64,000 nt of DNA from Syngnathus acus (lineage: Eukaryota; Chordata; Actinopteri; Syngnathiformes; Syngnathidae): positions 682,001-746,000 of the forward strand of contig NC_051108.1 in NCBI RefSeq assembly GCF_901709675.1, written 5' to 3'. The notes under the pieces were generated by a model, which was not told the DNA's origin, did no database searches, and worked only from the letters and a program-made list of their open reading frames with translations. Position 1 is the stretch's first letter. The number at the start of each line of letters is the position of its first letter. This document shows, in pieces, positions 30,011 to 42,100 of this stretch. Position numbers and translations under genes: made by a program.

Positions 30011-32971
30011 CTAAATCATGCCTGCGAGCCAAGGAGGCAGGAAAAGGCCGACGGTGCCCAGGAGGCACACGATGATGAACATCCACAGGAAGATGCGGTC
30101 GATCACCATGGCAACATATTTCCAGTCTTCTTTCACCTGGACACAAACAATGGTTGGACGTTTTGGCCTAAAGATCTGGAGCGCCGGCGTTCTACTCACG
30201 CTGAAGTCGGCGTCCTCGGCCCTCAGGTGGTCGGCGACGTAGTGCACGCCTTCCAGGGCGTGGATGAGGCTCGGCGAGAGCGGGAAGTCCGCCGCGGGGG
30301 CTTCCTCTCTGGCGGTCCGCTTGATCGCGGAGGTCCGAGCCGGCGGCGGCGGCTGCCTGGCGCTCCGCTGTGGCGTCTCGGGCCGCTGCGGCGACGGCGG
30401 GCGGAAGGAGACGTAGGACGCCAGAGTGCCCAACTCCAGATCCTCCAGCGAGCGGGAGGAAGCATCTTGGCCCCACGTGGCCGAGGTGCTGACGCTCGGC
30501 CCGGGAGCCGCTCGGCCCCGGCGCCTCTCCATCAGCAGCCTGCGGCGCCTGGCGTTGGGCGCCGGCCTCCTCATGAACAGCCACCTGGGCACCAGGTCCA
30601 GAAAGACGGCGTGCACCCAGCGCGGCATCTTGTGCGTGTTGGGCGAGCGGTGGTGCACGTTGAGCACAAAGACGGTGATGACGATGGAGAGCGTGACGAA
30701 GATCATGGTGAAGAGCAGGTACTCGCCGATGAGCGGGATGACCAGCGAGGTGGACGGGATGATCTCGGTGATGAGCAGCAGGAAGACGGTGAGCGAGAGC
30801 AGCACCGAGATGCACAGCGTGATCTTCTCGCCGCAGTCGGACGGCAGGTAGAAGACCAGCACGGTCAGGCAGGAGATGAGCAGGCAGGGGATGATCAGGT
30901 TGATGGTGTAGAAGAGCGGCAGGCGACGGATGATGAAGAAGTAGGTGATGTCCGGGTAGATCTCGTGGCAGCAGTCGTACTTCTTGGTGTTGTAGGTGCC
31001 CACCGCGTTGACGATGGCCCACTCGCCGCTCTCCCAGTAGTTGTTGAGATCCACCGAGGTCTCCAGGCGCTCCAGGTCGATCTTGGCCTTGTCGTAGGTC
31101 CACGAGCCGAACTTCATCTTGCAGTTCTGCTGGTCGAACGGGAAGAAGGTGACGTCGATGCTGCACGAGCTCTTGTAGATGGCCGGAGGTACCCAGCGCA
31201 CGGCCCCCGTGTGGAACAGGTGCGCCTTGGTCATGTGGGTCACGGCAAACTCGCCGTCGGCGCTGCCCGCAAAAATGACGTCAAAGAAGGCAAACGGCAG
31301 ACACGGGAGGAGGCATTTCAAATGACTGTCTGAGCTGGCCCCGCTTTCATTCATTCGACATGCAGGAACATTCTCGTCATTTCCATCATCTCCCCTCAAA
31401 TGAATGAAATCTGTCATATCTTTCTCATATACTCCATAATACAATCTTAAAAGCGTCTCCGGTGAGCTGGCCTTCATTGAACATCATTCAGGACTGCTTA
31501 TGAATAAAATGGATTCATGCATGAGGCAAGATTGGATGGGTTGGAGCAGCGCTCTCGGGTCGTCTCCTTCCATCCTTTTATAGCACTGTGCTCTTATCTG
31601 AGCTCGTGCACCTAATGAACTGTCAACTCATTGGGATTTGCGGAGCTACATTACGTATAACCGCTAGATGGCGCCAGAGTCAAGGCAGTTATTTTCAAGC
31701 CTGCTCCACCAAACGGTTACTCGTGTTAATAATAACAATACTTACTACTTCGTCTAACTTCAACTTTTTTGGAAAGTTTCCGTACTCACTTATTATAGAG
31801 GACGATATCCGGGACCCATATGAGCTGTGACGGCACTCGGATGGAGGTCACGTTGTCATAATCTGACGGCTGCCAGCGAAGTTTGTAGTCGTTCCACTCC
31901 TGGAGATGAAAAACAAAATTCAACACATCTGACTGACATTTCTTTTGATGGTGATGACAAAGTGGTGACACTTTCCACCCACCTGCTTGAGCCAAACATT
32001 GGTCGTCATCATTTGGTTCTTCTCGTCCTGACAAAAAGCAAGTAAGGCTTCAGTCGAATTGCAGATGCTTTTGTTCCAAACAAATGACGATCCCAAATGA
32101 AGAGACTGACCACGTCGATGAGCTGCGCGATGGACAGTCCAAACTTGACGATGACCACGTCGGAGATGTTGGGAACCGGTCTGGACCACTTGTTGTAGCC
32201 AGCAAACAGCCTCTTGAAGAGCTCATCCTCGGCGTGGGAGTGCGGCTTGTCATGGCACGCCACTGCCAGAAAAGGACATTTCAAATTCTAAAAGTGCGCA
32301 CCAGGATGGCCGAGTGGTTAAGGCGTTGGACTTAAGATCCAATGGACAACAGTCCTCGTGGGTTCGAACCCCACTCCTGGTAGGTCATTTCAATGCAGGA
32401 GGAAGCAGGTTTTTGTTCCTCATCAACTTTTAACGCCACGGAGTCTCGCCGACTTCTTTTGACAGCCAAAATAAGAATATACAAAAGATACAAACGAGTC
32501 CGCCCACAAATTGCGCCCGAGTAGTCACGGCCGCGCTCTGACCTGAGCACGGATGGGCGGCAGGGGGGCTTCCTGGCCAAGCCGCCGCGCGCATGCAAAT
32601 GTGCAAACGTGATTTCTCGCCCATGCTAATGGCCTGGCCGCAGGGCATTTAACGGGTGGGCGGACAGGTGCGCCAGGCGAAGCTATGATGTGAATTCATA
32701 AGCGGCTGGCCCGCTTCCTCGCCTCTCAAAGTTGATTTCATTGATGTGCTGAAAACCTCCACACCGTTTTTGGAAAGTGCCAGCATGGAGGAATTCTTTT
32801 CCTTTTCTACCATCTCTTTCCCTTCATCCAAATTGAAGCAAAGTGCAGAGATGATTTTTGCAATTTCGTGATGCGTTCACGCCGCGTCGACGTACCTGCC
32901 TGGCAGAAGAGCAGCGAGCAGAGCCAGTTGGCGGCGGCAACGGTCGCGCACAGGCGCTTGATTGGCTCCAT
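30011..32971 (-). CDS. chrna2: Neuronal nicotinic acetylcholine receptor alpha-2 subunit, 6 coding exons
   Basis: Ligand-gated cation channel subunit. Coding exons in transcript order: 32971-32896, 32262-32111, 32027-31983, 31899-31790, 31262-30200, 30136-30011. Lengths 76/152/45/110/1063/126 match the usual CHRN exon pattern; total 523 aa. Exon 1 encodes a signal peptide. The extracellular domain carries [15 protein letters not shown] (exon 3), WVPDIVLYN and the Cys-loop ([15 protein letters not shown]). Adjacent cysteines in [10 protein letters not shown] mark an alpha subunit that contributes the principal agonist face. M1-M3 are nearly identical to human CHRNA2 as I recall it (for example [19 protein letters not shown]). 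The M3-M4 loop is divergent and arginine/proline-rich. M4 ends in LPPWLAGMI. The exon 2 donor is the less usual GTCAGT. It is convergent with ptk2b, 462 bp between stops, the same arrangement as human 8p21. a/b paralogue not assigned. Confidence 0.97.
31661..31675 (+). promoter_or_regulatory. CTCF-like site in chrna2 intron 4
   Basis: CCGCTAGATGGCGCC differs from the CTCF core consensus at one position. This is a motif match only. Confidence 0.35.
32300..32382 (+). tRNA. tRNA-Leu (anticodon TAA)
   Basis: The 83-nt gene folds into a full leucine cloverleaf. The acceptor stem pairs ACCAGGA with TCCTGGT, with discriminator A. The A box TGGCCGAGTGG and B box GGTTCGAACCC are intact. The anticodon loop CTTAAGA reads TAA, and a long variable arm is present as expected for tRNA-Leu. 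It closely matches the vertebrate tRNA-Leu-TAA that I know. A T-run that could stop Pol III follows at about 32411. It lies antisense in chrna2 intron 1, its start 38 bases from the exon 2 boundary. Confidence 0.97.
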
Positions 32972-33658
32972 GTGGACGGCGAGCGGCGGGTGAGCGGTGT
33001 CACGGTGCTATCTCGGAGCCCGGCGTAGGTCATCTTGGCCGCCGCGAGACATCTCACGCAACTTTGACACGCACTTGCCACGCGCGGCCGGCGTCAAACG
33101 CAACTCGTGGTCCTCCGCACTTGCTGAATGAGTTCCAAGCAGCCCTGGAAAAAAACATTTTCACCCATTAAGAAGACGGCTGAGCGGACCAGACCGGACC
33201 ACTTTTGGAGGAACGCATTCACACTCGGCTTGAATATCTGCTGCCTTCATGGCCACACCCCCTCCCCTCCCCTCCTCTCTCTCTCTCTCTCTCTCTCGCT
33301 TTCACGCACACGCCGTCACATGATTCAGAGTTTGTTCTCAACATGTGGCGTGTATTTAGAAAGAAAGCTCCAAATTGACTTTACAAGCATCAAAGTGTTG
33401 AACGTTTTCATATTGGAAAGTAAAAGTCGTTCCTCTTTAATGACACGGCCTCAGCGGCAACATGAAGCGCCAGATGGCGGAGCTTCACCTCGCTCCGGAG
33501 GAGACCAACAGTGTCTACAGACCTGACACAGGAGATGGCTTTCATATGTTTTCTCTCCTAATTGCCGCAATAACGTATGGATGGAAAATATCGTTGCGCA
33601 GTTCGTCAGAATGGCGCTGGGGGAAAAAAAGTCTGTCCGTGGAACGACGGGGCGAGTC

Positions 33659-34337
33659 TTAAACGTGGCCTTGGATGGTGTCCCTCAGCTGTTTGGCGAA
33701 GGAGGCGTGAAGGCCTTGCGACGAGCTCTCGAGTCGCCCGGCGATGTCCGTGGCCGCCCGCAGCATTTCCTCAAAGGCCGCAGACTCTTCTCGGATTCTG
33801 TCCGGGAAATGCCAATGAAGAGTTGACGGAGGAAGAATGAAAAATGTGAATCTTGCTGGCTCGGTCTGTGCTGCGTCCAACTTGGCGCGCTTACTTCTGC
33901 ATCCCTGCGAGGGTGTCCAGGAGCTCCCCTTGAAGCTGCTTCTCCAGGTCTTCCTCAGCCTTCTCCAGCACCTCACGGCAGCTCCGGTGCTCCTCCTGGG
34001 CGCCGGCGACGTTGGCCCGAATCACGTCCTCGTAGCTCTCGGCCCCCAGCTCCGCCCCGACGTACTGGACCAGGTTCTCGATCACCGCCCGGTTGGCGTG
34101 CTGGATGGCCTGCAGGAAGGCCACCTCCTCCCGGCGAGCCTTCAGAAGGCGGGCCGAAGCGCCCCGGGTGCCGAAGCGGACCGAGCACGTCTCCTCCGAG
34201 GCGGGCTCGTCGGCGGCGGCCGTTACGGCGGGGTACGCGTCAAAGCCCGAGCCGTAATCGCCGTCCCCGCTTTGGCAGGTTGACGGGGTTGCCATGGAAA
34301 TCAAGGCAACCAGAACGCCCGTCCACCAACGCCGCAT
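33659..34337 (-). CDS. Small secreted coiled-coil protein, function unknown, 2 coding exons
   Basis: I do not recognise this family. Exon 1 is 34337-33895 and exon 2 is 33797-33659; GTAAGC donor, CAG acceptor and phase join cleanly through GMQKIREE. The ATG lies 6 bases after a good acceptor (CTCTAG), so an upstream 5' UTR exon is likely. The product is about 193 aa. It has a signal peptide (MRRWWTGVLVALISMATPS) and an acidic, alanine-rich stretch. After it come two cysteines, near TCSVRFG and SCREVLEK, and a long heptad-like helical region rich in E, K, A and L (EVLEKAEEDLEKQLQ). There is no membrane segment after the signal, so it is probably secreted, perhaps as an oligomer with a disulfide. 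It lies 688 bp upstream of chrna2 on the same strand. High third-position GC and clean splicing support a real gene. Confidence 0.65.
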
Positions 34338-36025
34338 GTTAACCTAGAGGGACAGAAAAAAGCAGATGTTAGCGGCTCGATAAAAACAGAAGGACACAAG
34401 TGAAGGACATAAATAATTTCCTCAGCCTGCTGTGTTTTTTATGTACCGGCCTCGCGCAACGTGGCACCCAAAAAAGAAATTTGTTCTCTTCTCGCTGCGC
34501 ACACAAGTCGTGTTTGAAAACGTACCAAATTGTGATCTCGCTTGTTGTTCTTGCGTTTTGGCGATTGCGGCAGAGAATGAAGGAGGTCCACGAAGAGCTT
34601 TTTCCTTCTGTTTGGCCGAAACCAACGCCACCTCACGCGTTGCCACTCGCGCCGCTCCGAGCTGCCGGATGAGCGATGGCGGTGCCACGGAGGAGACCGG
34701 TGGGACTGAAGCATTTCCTTCTCTCCACTGGGCTGAAAGAAAAAGGGGAGGAAGAAAAAGAAAAGGAAAGGGGGGACTAATGGACTTCACATGTGTCTGC
34801 AGGGGGAAAACGTTGTTTTTTTATGACCCGGGGCTGCTTTTGTGTCCTTCTTTGAACACATGTTCTTGTCATGACCAAGCGCACCGCATGCTCTGGCTCG
34901 CAGGGTTGGAAATCCCGCCGTCTGGTTTGGACACGCGTGTCCGTGAAGGTGCCATCTGGGATTCATTTGTCACTGTCAGCGCTCAGCGAGCGCTTGAATG
35001 AATATTCCGCGGCAGAAATTCAGACTCACATCAATTGCATTTTTGTGACCTTCTCTCAATCAACAATTGCTACTGCGGCTAATTTGTGCGTCCTTGGCAG
35101 CAGCGTCCCAATCATTTTGCTATTTTTCAATCAAGCGGGTTTTGCCCTCAAACGGGCTTTGTCACCTGTTGCTTCTTCTGCCGACAAACAAAGTTTATTT
35201 TCTTTTTTCAGTGCCTCGGGCTAACAGCTATTTGCCGCGCACGTAATGATTTCGTGACCTCGCCAAGACGGCGCGCTTGCAAATGACACCTTAATGTCCT
35301 TTTTAATCTATTTTTTGCGATGGCCGTATTTTAATATGGAAATGACACACGAGCCGCTCGGGGCCACCTTTTGATAAATTGCAATTTCGACGAGTTTGTC
35401 TTTGTTCATATTTGCCTCGGCGGCATTCTTTTCATCTGGCGTCCGCATTCGTACAAATGAAAAGGCAATCAACGAAGGCGCTCGCATCTCGCAGACACGA
35501 CGGCCGTATATCGACGTCGGTGTAAAAAGGAGGCAATATAAATAATGCATTTGATCTGAAATGAAATTGGATTCCGGGGCCAAGGAAACAATCGGGGCGG
35601 GTTGTTGGGAGAGCAAGGCGCCGTCTGATCAGTGGCACAGAAACACGGCTCAGCGCGGCAAAGTGCATTTTAATTAAGCTCTTTTTGTCTTGACTGTACA
35701 TTCGTTATAATTAGGCATGTGCAAAAAAAAAAATCCCCCCCCGCCCGCCACTTGGCCGCATGCTCTCGGCCACGCTGGCTTTGGGGATAATAAATTCTTA
35801 CTGCTTCTGCTTCACTGCACGGTTGCAGCTGGGCTTCCCGCACACACACGGGGAGCATCTTCACGACCCGTTTGGCTTCAGGGAAAATAAAATGGCGTCA
35901 AGGGAATGGGGGTTCCCATCAAGAAACATGGCATGGACAGGAAGATGCAGCCGCATCAAAATGTCTTGACAGCAAATTGCTACTCTAAAATTTCAAGCCA
36001 ATGCGCTCACACCAAAAAAAAAAAT

Positions 36026-36150
36026 CAAAAATTGCCTGGAGCCTTGGGTAAACCACAAAAAGAGAAATCAGACTAGGAGCAAAAAAAAAAAAAAGCAAAA
36101 ATTGCCTGGAGCCTTGGGTAAACCACAAAAAGAGAAATCAGACTAGGAGC
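36026..36150. repeat. Perfect tandem duplication, 70-bp period
   Basis: The 55-base block at 36026-36080 recurs without a mismatch at 36096-36150. Both copies are followed by an A-run. Perfect identity in non-coding DNA points to a very recent duplication or an assembly duplicate. Confidence 0.95.
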
Positions 36151-39100
36151 AAAAAAAAAATCAGCTGCCTGCTTTCGTTCCCATGTTGGGTTCGACGCGT
36201 CGGCTTTTTCGTTCCGCTAAGAATAATTGTCGTCTCTTTTGCGCATTTGGGACCTTTTTGCGACGACATTGACGGGACAAAGTAGGTCAGCGTGGCAACT
36301 TTTGGACAAGCGCTGTCAAAAGAGAGACCCTCGACGCAGACGTCTAACACCTCCACGTATGCAATGTACTGTTTAAATATAGACGCTGAGGCGGCGTGTC
36401 ACCCTGACCTCAGCTCATTTTGTAACACGAGAAGAACAATGCGGACGGACGGAGGTGTCACACGTCCGACCGTCACCGGCGGATGAGGTCACAAACTTTG
36501 CTCCGACATAATAACACATAAGTAGAAGAAGAAACAACATGGACATTTGCAATTGTTCTCTCCAGCGGCCGAGACGTGCCCAAAGCAATGGCTGACAAAA
36601 GGAGCCACCTAATATCGATGCTGATTCTTCCCTCATTGAGATGCAGGGGACGGACGGATCTCTTCGGAGGGAATTTTTTGGTAGCGTGACACAATCGGTG
36701 AACAGAGCCGGCTGGCTCTGTTGCTTCCTCGTGGCGGCCAATTCAATTTTGGACCACCTTTTTCCTAGAGATATTACTATCCTGGCGTATTAGCTCCCAC
36801 TGTGGTGTGAGGAAATCCCATTAGCCAGGCCCGCCGAGCGGCGAGAGAGCTTGGAAGAGCGCCCGCCCGCCCGCCATTTGGCAGCAGCCAGCAGAAAAGG
36901 CATTCGCAAAGGTGATGATTCAGCCTCAGTTTGTGAGCCAATTCTTTTTCATTTTGTATTTATATTTTTTTATTTGAATGTCTTTTTCATTTGTATTATG
37001 TATATGTTTTTCTTTGAATCCCTTGCTGGTCTCAGTCAAAGGTATAAAAGACCGTCGCTGGTTACGGGTGTCAAATTACGACCTCCCTCCCTCCCGCTAG
37101 GCTTCAATTTGCTGCCGGGTCGGCGCTGACCTCGTTGATCTTGCGCCATCTGATATTGAGCGCGGCGTTCCGCTCAGGTAAGGACGCAGCTGAGGCCCCC
37201 GCGCCACATTTCAATTCCAACCGATCCGGGCGGGAAAATCCGTCTCCCGTCAGTCCAGTCATTTTTTGGACTGGACTGACCTTGATTGGATTTGAAAGTT
37301 TCATATGAAGGCGGCCATCATTGTATTGACAGCGCGCACATCCATCGGTCATTGAATTTTGCAGGCAAACTATTTCCGGGAAGGATGGAGTCAAGCGACA
37401 ACATCTCTTCGGGAGTCATCAAGGGGCTAATCGGGTTTGCCTGATTGCTGTCACGCTCGCCATTATTTTTCTTCTGCAGTGGTGGCAAGCACCAAGTCCA
37501 AATACTTTTGTACTTACTCTAAGTAGATTTGAGTACTTTGTGCCATTTGGCCTTTAATGCGGAGTCTGCTGCTGCTGCCAAAGTGAGCGATGGGTGATGG
37601 GCATGTCCTCGGGCTGGCTCATTTCCTGCCGCTCGCCTTACGTAATGAGCTCTGGGTTTTCTTTCACTGAGGTCCAGACGTCCAGAGTGGAGCCAAGAGC
37701 CTTGTCTGCTCTACAAGAATGCCCCCAGGCTTTCTTTTTTCCTTTAACAAGACGGACAGCGCGGCAAAGTGTTTATCGCCCAGACGTTTATCGGCGAGCC
37801 TCCTCGGGACGAGCGAGAACACGGAAGCGGGAGCCGAGGTGAAGGGCCTGGCGTCAATCAAGCTCAGTCGTGCGGCTTATCTGCGGGAACGCACGTTGCT
37901 GTGGCCGTAAGAACCGACCGGAAGGCGGAAACTCGGAAAAGGCCCCAAGGCGAGTCAAGCTACGCCAATTGAATGGATACGCTATATTTTGTACAGTACA
38001 TTGGATGTGGCGCCGGCAGAGACAGAAAATCCCCAAATGAACTTTACAGACATGCCAGCAGAAGAGGCGAGCCGAGTCAGACAGGAAAGGAAGCAGGTCT
38101 GACGCAAAGCTCCCTCGGCGACTCTAATGAAGTAGCAACGTGGCTAATTTGGGCCAAATTAACTTTTGGCTGCTTCCTGTTGCAAGCGCTGTATTTTCCA
38201 GACTCCTTTTGAAAGATAGTCAATACAATACAATGTCATTGTTTAGCCCCGCCCCCTTTGTATGTCGCGCGCCGGCTTTATACGTCGGTGATTTAGTGCC
38301 TCGTGAATTGGCTAACATGAAACGAGAAGGATAAGGTGCTAACTCACGTGCGACACGCCAGTTCTTATTAGAGCCCAGCCCCTGCGGCGGGCGGGCGGAC
38401 GGGCGACCTGCCGTAAACACCCGCCGCTGACCGATCTGCGTGCATATTTCAAAAGGTGACGGATGTGCTTATCACCTCGGGTCGGGATTACGACTGATGG
38501 AAATAATTCATCCCCGAGCCGCCTGTCCTTACATCTGCGAGGGCATATTGAAGAGTTAAGCTAGCGGCAATGCACTATTTGTGTCTAAATGAAGCTCTAT
38601 AATTCTGCACAACGGACTGAATTTTTAATGATCAATTGATTGATTCCTATGCCCGTCCCAAGTTTTTATGGTGAACATGTCGAAAGGTGCCACTTGAGCA
38701 GTTTGACCATCGTTTCTTTTAAAACGCTGACCACGGTTAGCCTCGTCATAAAAAGCGACATTGAGATTTAAGCGCTTCTCTTAAAGGTTAAAAACCCGCC
38801 CAAGTAAATTACCTCAACTGAAATGGTCTTTTCCCGTCGGGCGCGAAGCAGCTGCTCGCCGCCATCGATCAGAGCGTCCTCGTGACTTACGCTACAGGAA
38901 GATCAAATGTGCTGACGATCGCATCGATTACGCCCCGATCCACACGCGCGATGATACGGCCATCAATCGGCGCAAGGCTGAATGGTAAAAATGGTCCGGT
39001 CTGCAGATTTTCAAAGTGTAAGCGGGTGGCCCCGTCATGATTTGCTTGCGCCTTGGTGGTTGGCCTGCGGACATCTGTGATTCTTTTCTTTTGTCGAAAT

Positions 39101-42100
39101 CCATTTCCCATGCTCATCCCAAATACAAAGGCGCTTGTCAGCCAGCCAAGAGAAATGAAGAACCTTGACAGGCTGACAGCAGCCGCTCATCATCTGTTAG
39201 CGTGCGAAAGCTCATCTCGTTGCACGTCACATCAATTACTCCCATGCATACGCACGCCGTTGTTATTGCCATTATTACCGTTGACTGAAAACGGAGGCTG
39301 CCTCACGTGAGTAAATCATCCCTCAGCCTCCGCTGTTGTATTGAAAGGGACTCCAAAGGTTTTTCAGCTAATGTGATTTGGGGAGCGTGTGGCGCCTGGC
39401 ACGGCCGCTTTCCTCACCTGCAAGTGTGACAATCAATTTGAAGCAGCTGTCTTCATGTTGCGGCACACTTGACGAATCAGAATAAATGAACGCAGTCCGA
39501 GGCGCCCCGCTCCCGACGAGCCGGCCCCTGACCTGAAACGAGACAGACGCGTCTGATTGGATGACAGTTAGAACCAAATCTGTTTCTCAATGTTTGGTTT
39601 TTCACCACCCCAAAAAAAAAAAATCTCCATGACGTCATGCGTGAGAAGTCGGCAAAAGAAAAACGTGATTTGTTCCAACATAGACTATTTGCCATAAATG
39701 GAAGGCAACATGCAAAATATATGTGGAGTCGCTACTCGACGACAAGCGCAGATGCGAAACCAACAGTTTGGCCAAACGACATCGGGTCCTCCGGACGGCC
39801 GCTCGCTCGTGTGCCGTAGACCAGTTTATGATGGCGGCAGATGTTCCTTCGAAAGCACTATCGAGTTCCATTGGCCGAGATGAGCGCTGAGCGCCATCTG
39901 CTTGGCGCGTTGCCTTTTCAAAACAATCCATATGCTACAAAACACACATAGGAGTTCAATTCAAGAGATTAAAAAGAAAACATTAAAAATGAAGACATCA
40001 TACTCAGCATAGATGTCATTTTTTTCAATGTATTCACATGGGTGGAACAAATCTCTTTTGCTAGTCTGGATTTTTTTTTTTTTGACCAACCAATCAAGCA
40101 ACAGAAAACTGCTGACATGATTGAATTTCAAATCTGCATTTACATCAGCCAGTAACGACCTTCCCGGGGCAGATCACATAGACACGGAAAAGGCTGAAAT
40201 CTGTTTGGATGAGAAAGAAAGAAAAAAAAAAAAGTAACATCAAAATACGATTCTTGATAAGAAGAATGAAAAAAATTACAAAAAAAGAATTGAATGAGAA
40301 ATGCTTTTTGTTGGATGAAATTCCAAACATGGCGACTCCACCGCTGCAGTCTGAAAGTTTTGTTAACGAAATGCAGTTTCACATCACGTCTTGGGCAAGT
40401 GAACGGGCCATTGCGCACCCACTGCAGACTTTCCACGCCGTTTGCTTCATCTGTGCAAGAATGCAAATTGCACATTTTTCACATCTACCAGCCCAGCACA
40501 CCAAATTTGAAAAATTCCCAAATTTGCGCATCATTAGGGTTCATCATTAGCCGGTCCAATCAGTGTAAAGTCGAGTCGTATTTTATGGCCTTCAGCGGCT
40601 AAGCAAGCATTTGTGAGTCATATTAAGTCAAATGCTCTGACTGCGTCAACATTCTCCCCAATGAGCGCACAATTATCTCACTTAAGCTTCTCCTAAAAAA
40701 AACAAAAAATTGGCAGGCAGGCAGTGCGTTTGATGTTTGGCCCACTGACGTCCACCGGGAGAGGCCCACTTTGCCAACGTGACGGCTGCGAAGCGCCGCA
40801 AAAGATGGAGCGAGCCCTCTCGGGACGGCAACGCTTTGTAGTTTGGAGACGTTGAGTCAATCCGGAAGAAAGGCCAGCGCAATGGCGGCAAGCCCCGACA
40901 GCTATATGATTGTTGGATCACTTTGTCATACAATATGCGTGATTTCATCTGCTGCGGCTCAAAGATGTTTTCAATCAGAAAAGCGAGGAGGCGGTAGCGG
41001 CCGAAGCCACAATGCAGCGAATCCGGCAGCCAAACCCAAAAGAGCGAGCGAGCGAGCGAGCGATCTGGCAGACAAAGCCGAGCGTGTTTATCGGCCGGGA
41101 GCGCCTCGTCGGGATCGCTGGCCTTTTCAAAGCGGCTTTAAAAAGCGTCCGCCCGCCCCGCCGGTGGGAATTCAAAGTCGTTCCTCGGAAATGCAAGCGG
41201 CCTCTCGCGGAGAGTCGTCGGTTCCCGTCGGCCGCGACGGGGATTAGCGCCAGATCAAGTGGCAATAAGTCACGTTGCTCATGCGGGGCTGCGTGGGCGG
41301 AGGCGGACGTCGCTCGGAGACGTTGACATTTATCAAGATGATGCAGACGGCCTTCTGCTAAAGCTCAACTTTGCCAGCGAGCTCGCCTCAAAGCGCTTAT
41401 TGTAAAACCGAAACAAAAGCCAATGAAACATTGGACGGTCCGGCGGTGCCTCGTGATAAGTGCGAGGAGTCGCTCGCTCGAGTTTTTGGGAGATACGAGC
41501 TGTTGCTGGCAGGCAGGCACTCACCTCACCACAAGCGGCAGCGTGAACAAAGGCTCCAAAAAGAGACTTCCAGTTGCTTAAGCCACGCCCACTTCAGCTT
41601 CACTGTCAAAAACAGAAAGAGTTGTGCATCTGAAACAGTTTGGAGGTTTTTTTTCCTCTTGCTTTAAGTGGACATGCATTAAATTAGCAGCGGATGCCCC
41701 CCCCCCTTCCGCTTTTTAATGGCACTTTTTGCGAGCAGCGTGATTACTTGGATTGATGTCACCAAAGGAGGGTCAAACCATACGGCTGATTAAGCAGCCA
41801 AGAAGAACAAAAGAAAATACTAATTATTATTATTCCTGCTCCATTAACGGCACTCTGAACTTTCACAGTTAGGAGACGAGTCCGAAAGATAATGATGTTA
41901 TTGTCTGGCTTTTGCTTTCAGAATTCACATGGAGACGTCAGCGCGTCAGCTTGAGAGAATGAATTTTTTTGCTCACCGTCCAATTCATAATGCGGTCTTT
42001 ATTCGCCACGCCGGTGTCGGTGTGATTTTCATCCTCAAGAATGACAATCATCACGGACGGCGCTCCCTCTTACTGTCTGAAATGCTTCTTTTCAATTCCA

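Noticed and set aside
30192-31166. 324-codon second minus-strand frame within chrna2 exon 5
   Set aside because: A shadow frame of the receptor exon; Arg/His/Leu-rich with no family match.
29966-31333. 455-codon open frame on the plus strand, antisense to chrna2
   Set aside because: It runs across chrna2 exons 5 and 6 and the intron between them. It is open because the high-GC codon use of chrna2 removes stops from one antisense frame. The product is low-complexity, rich in R, E, D and G, with no recognisable domain.
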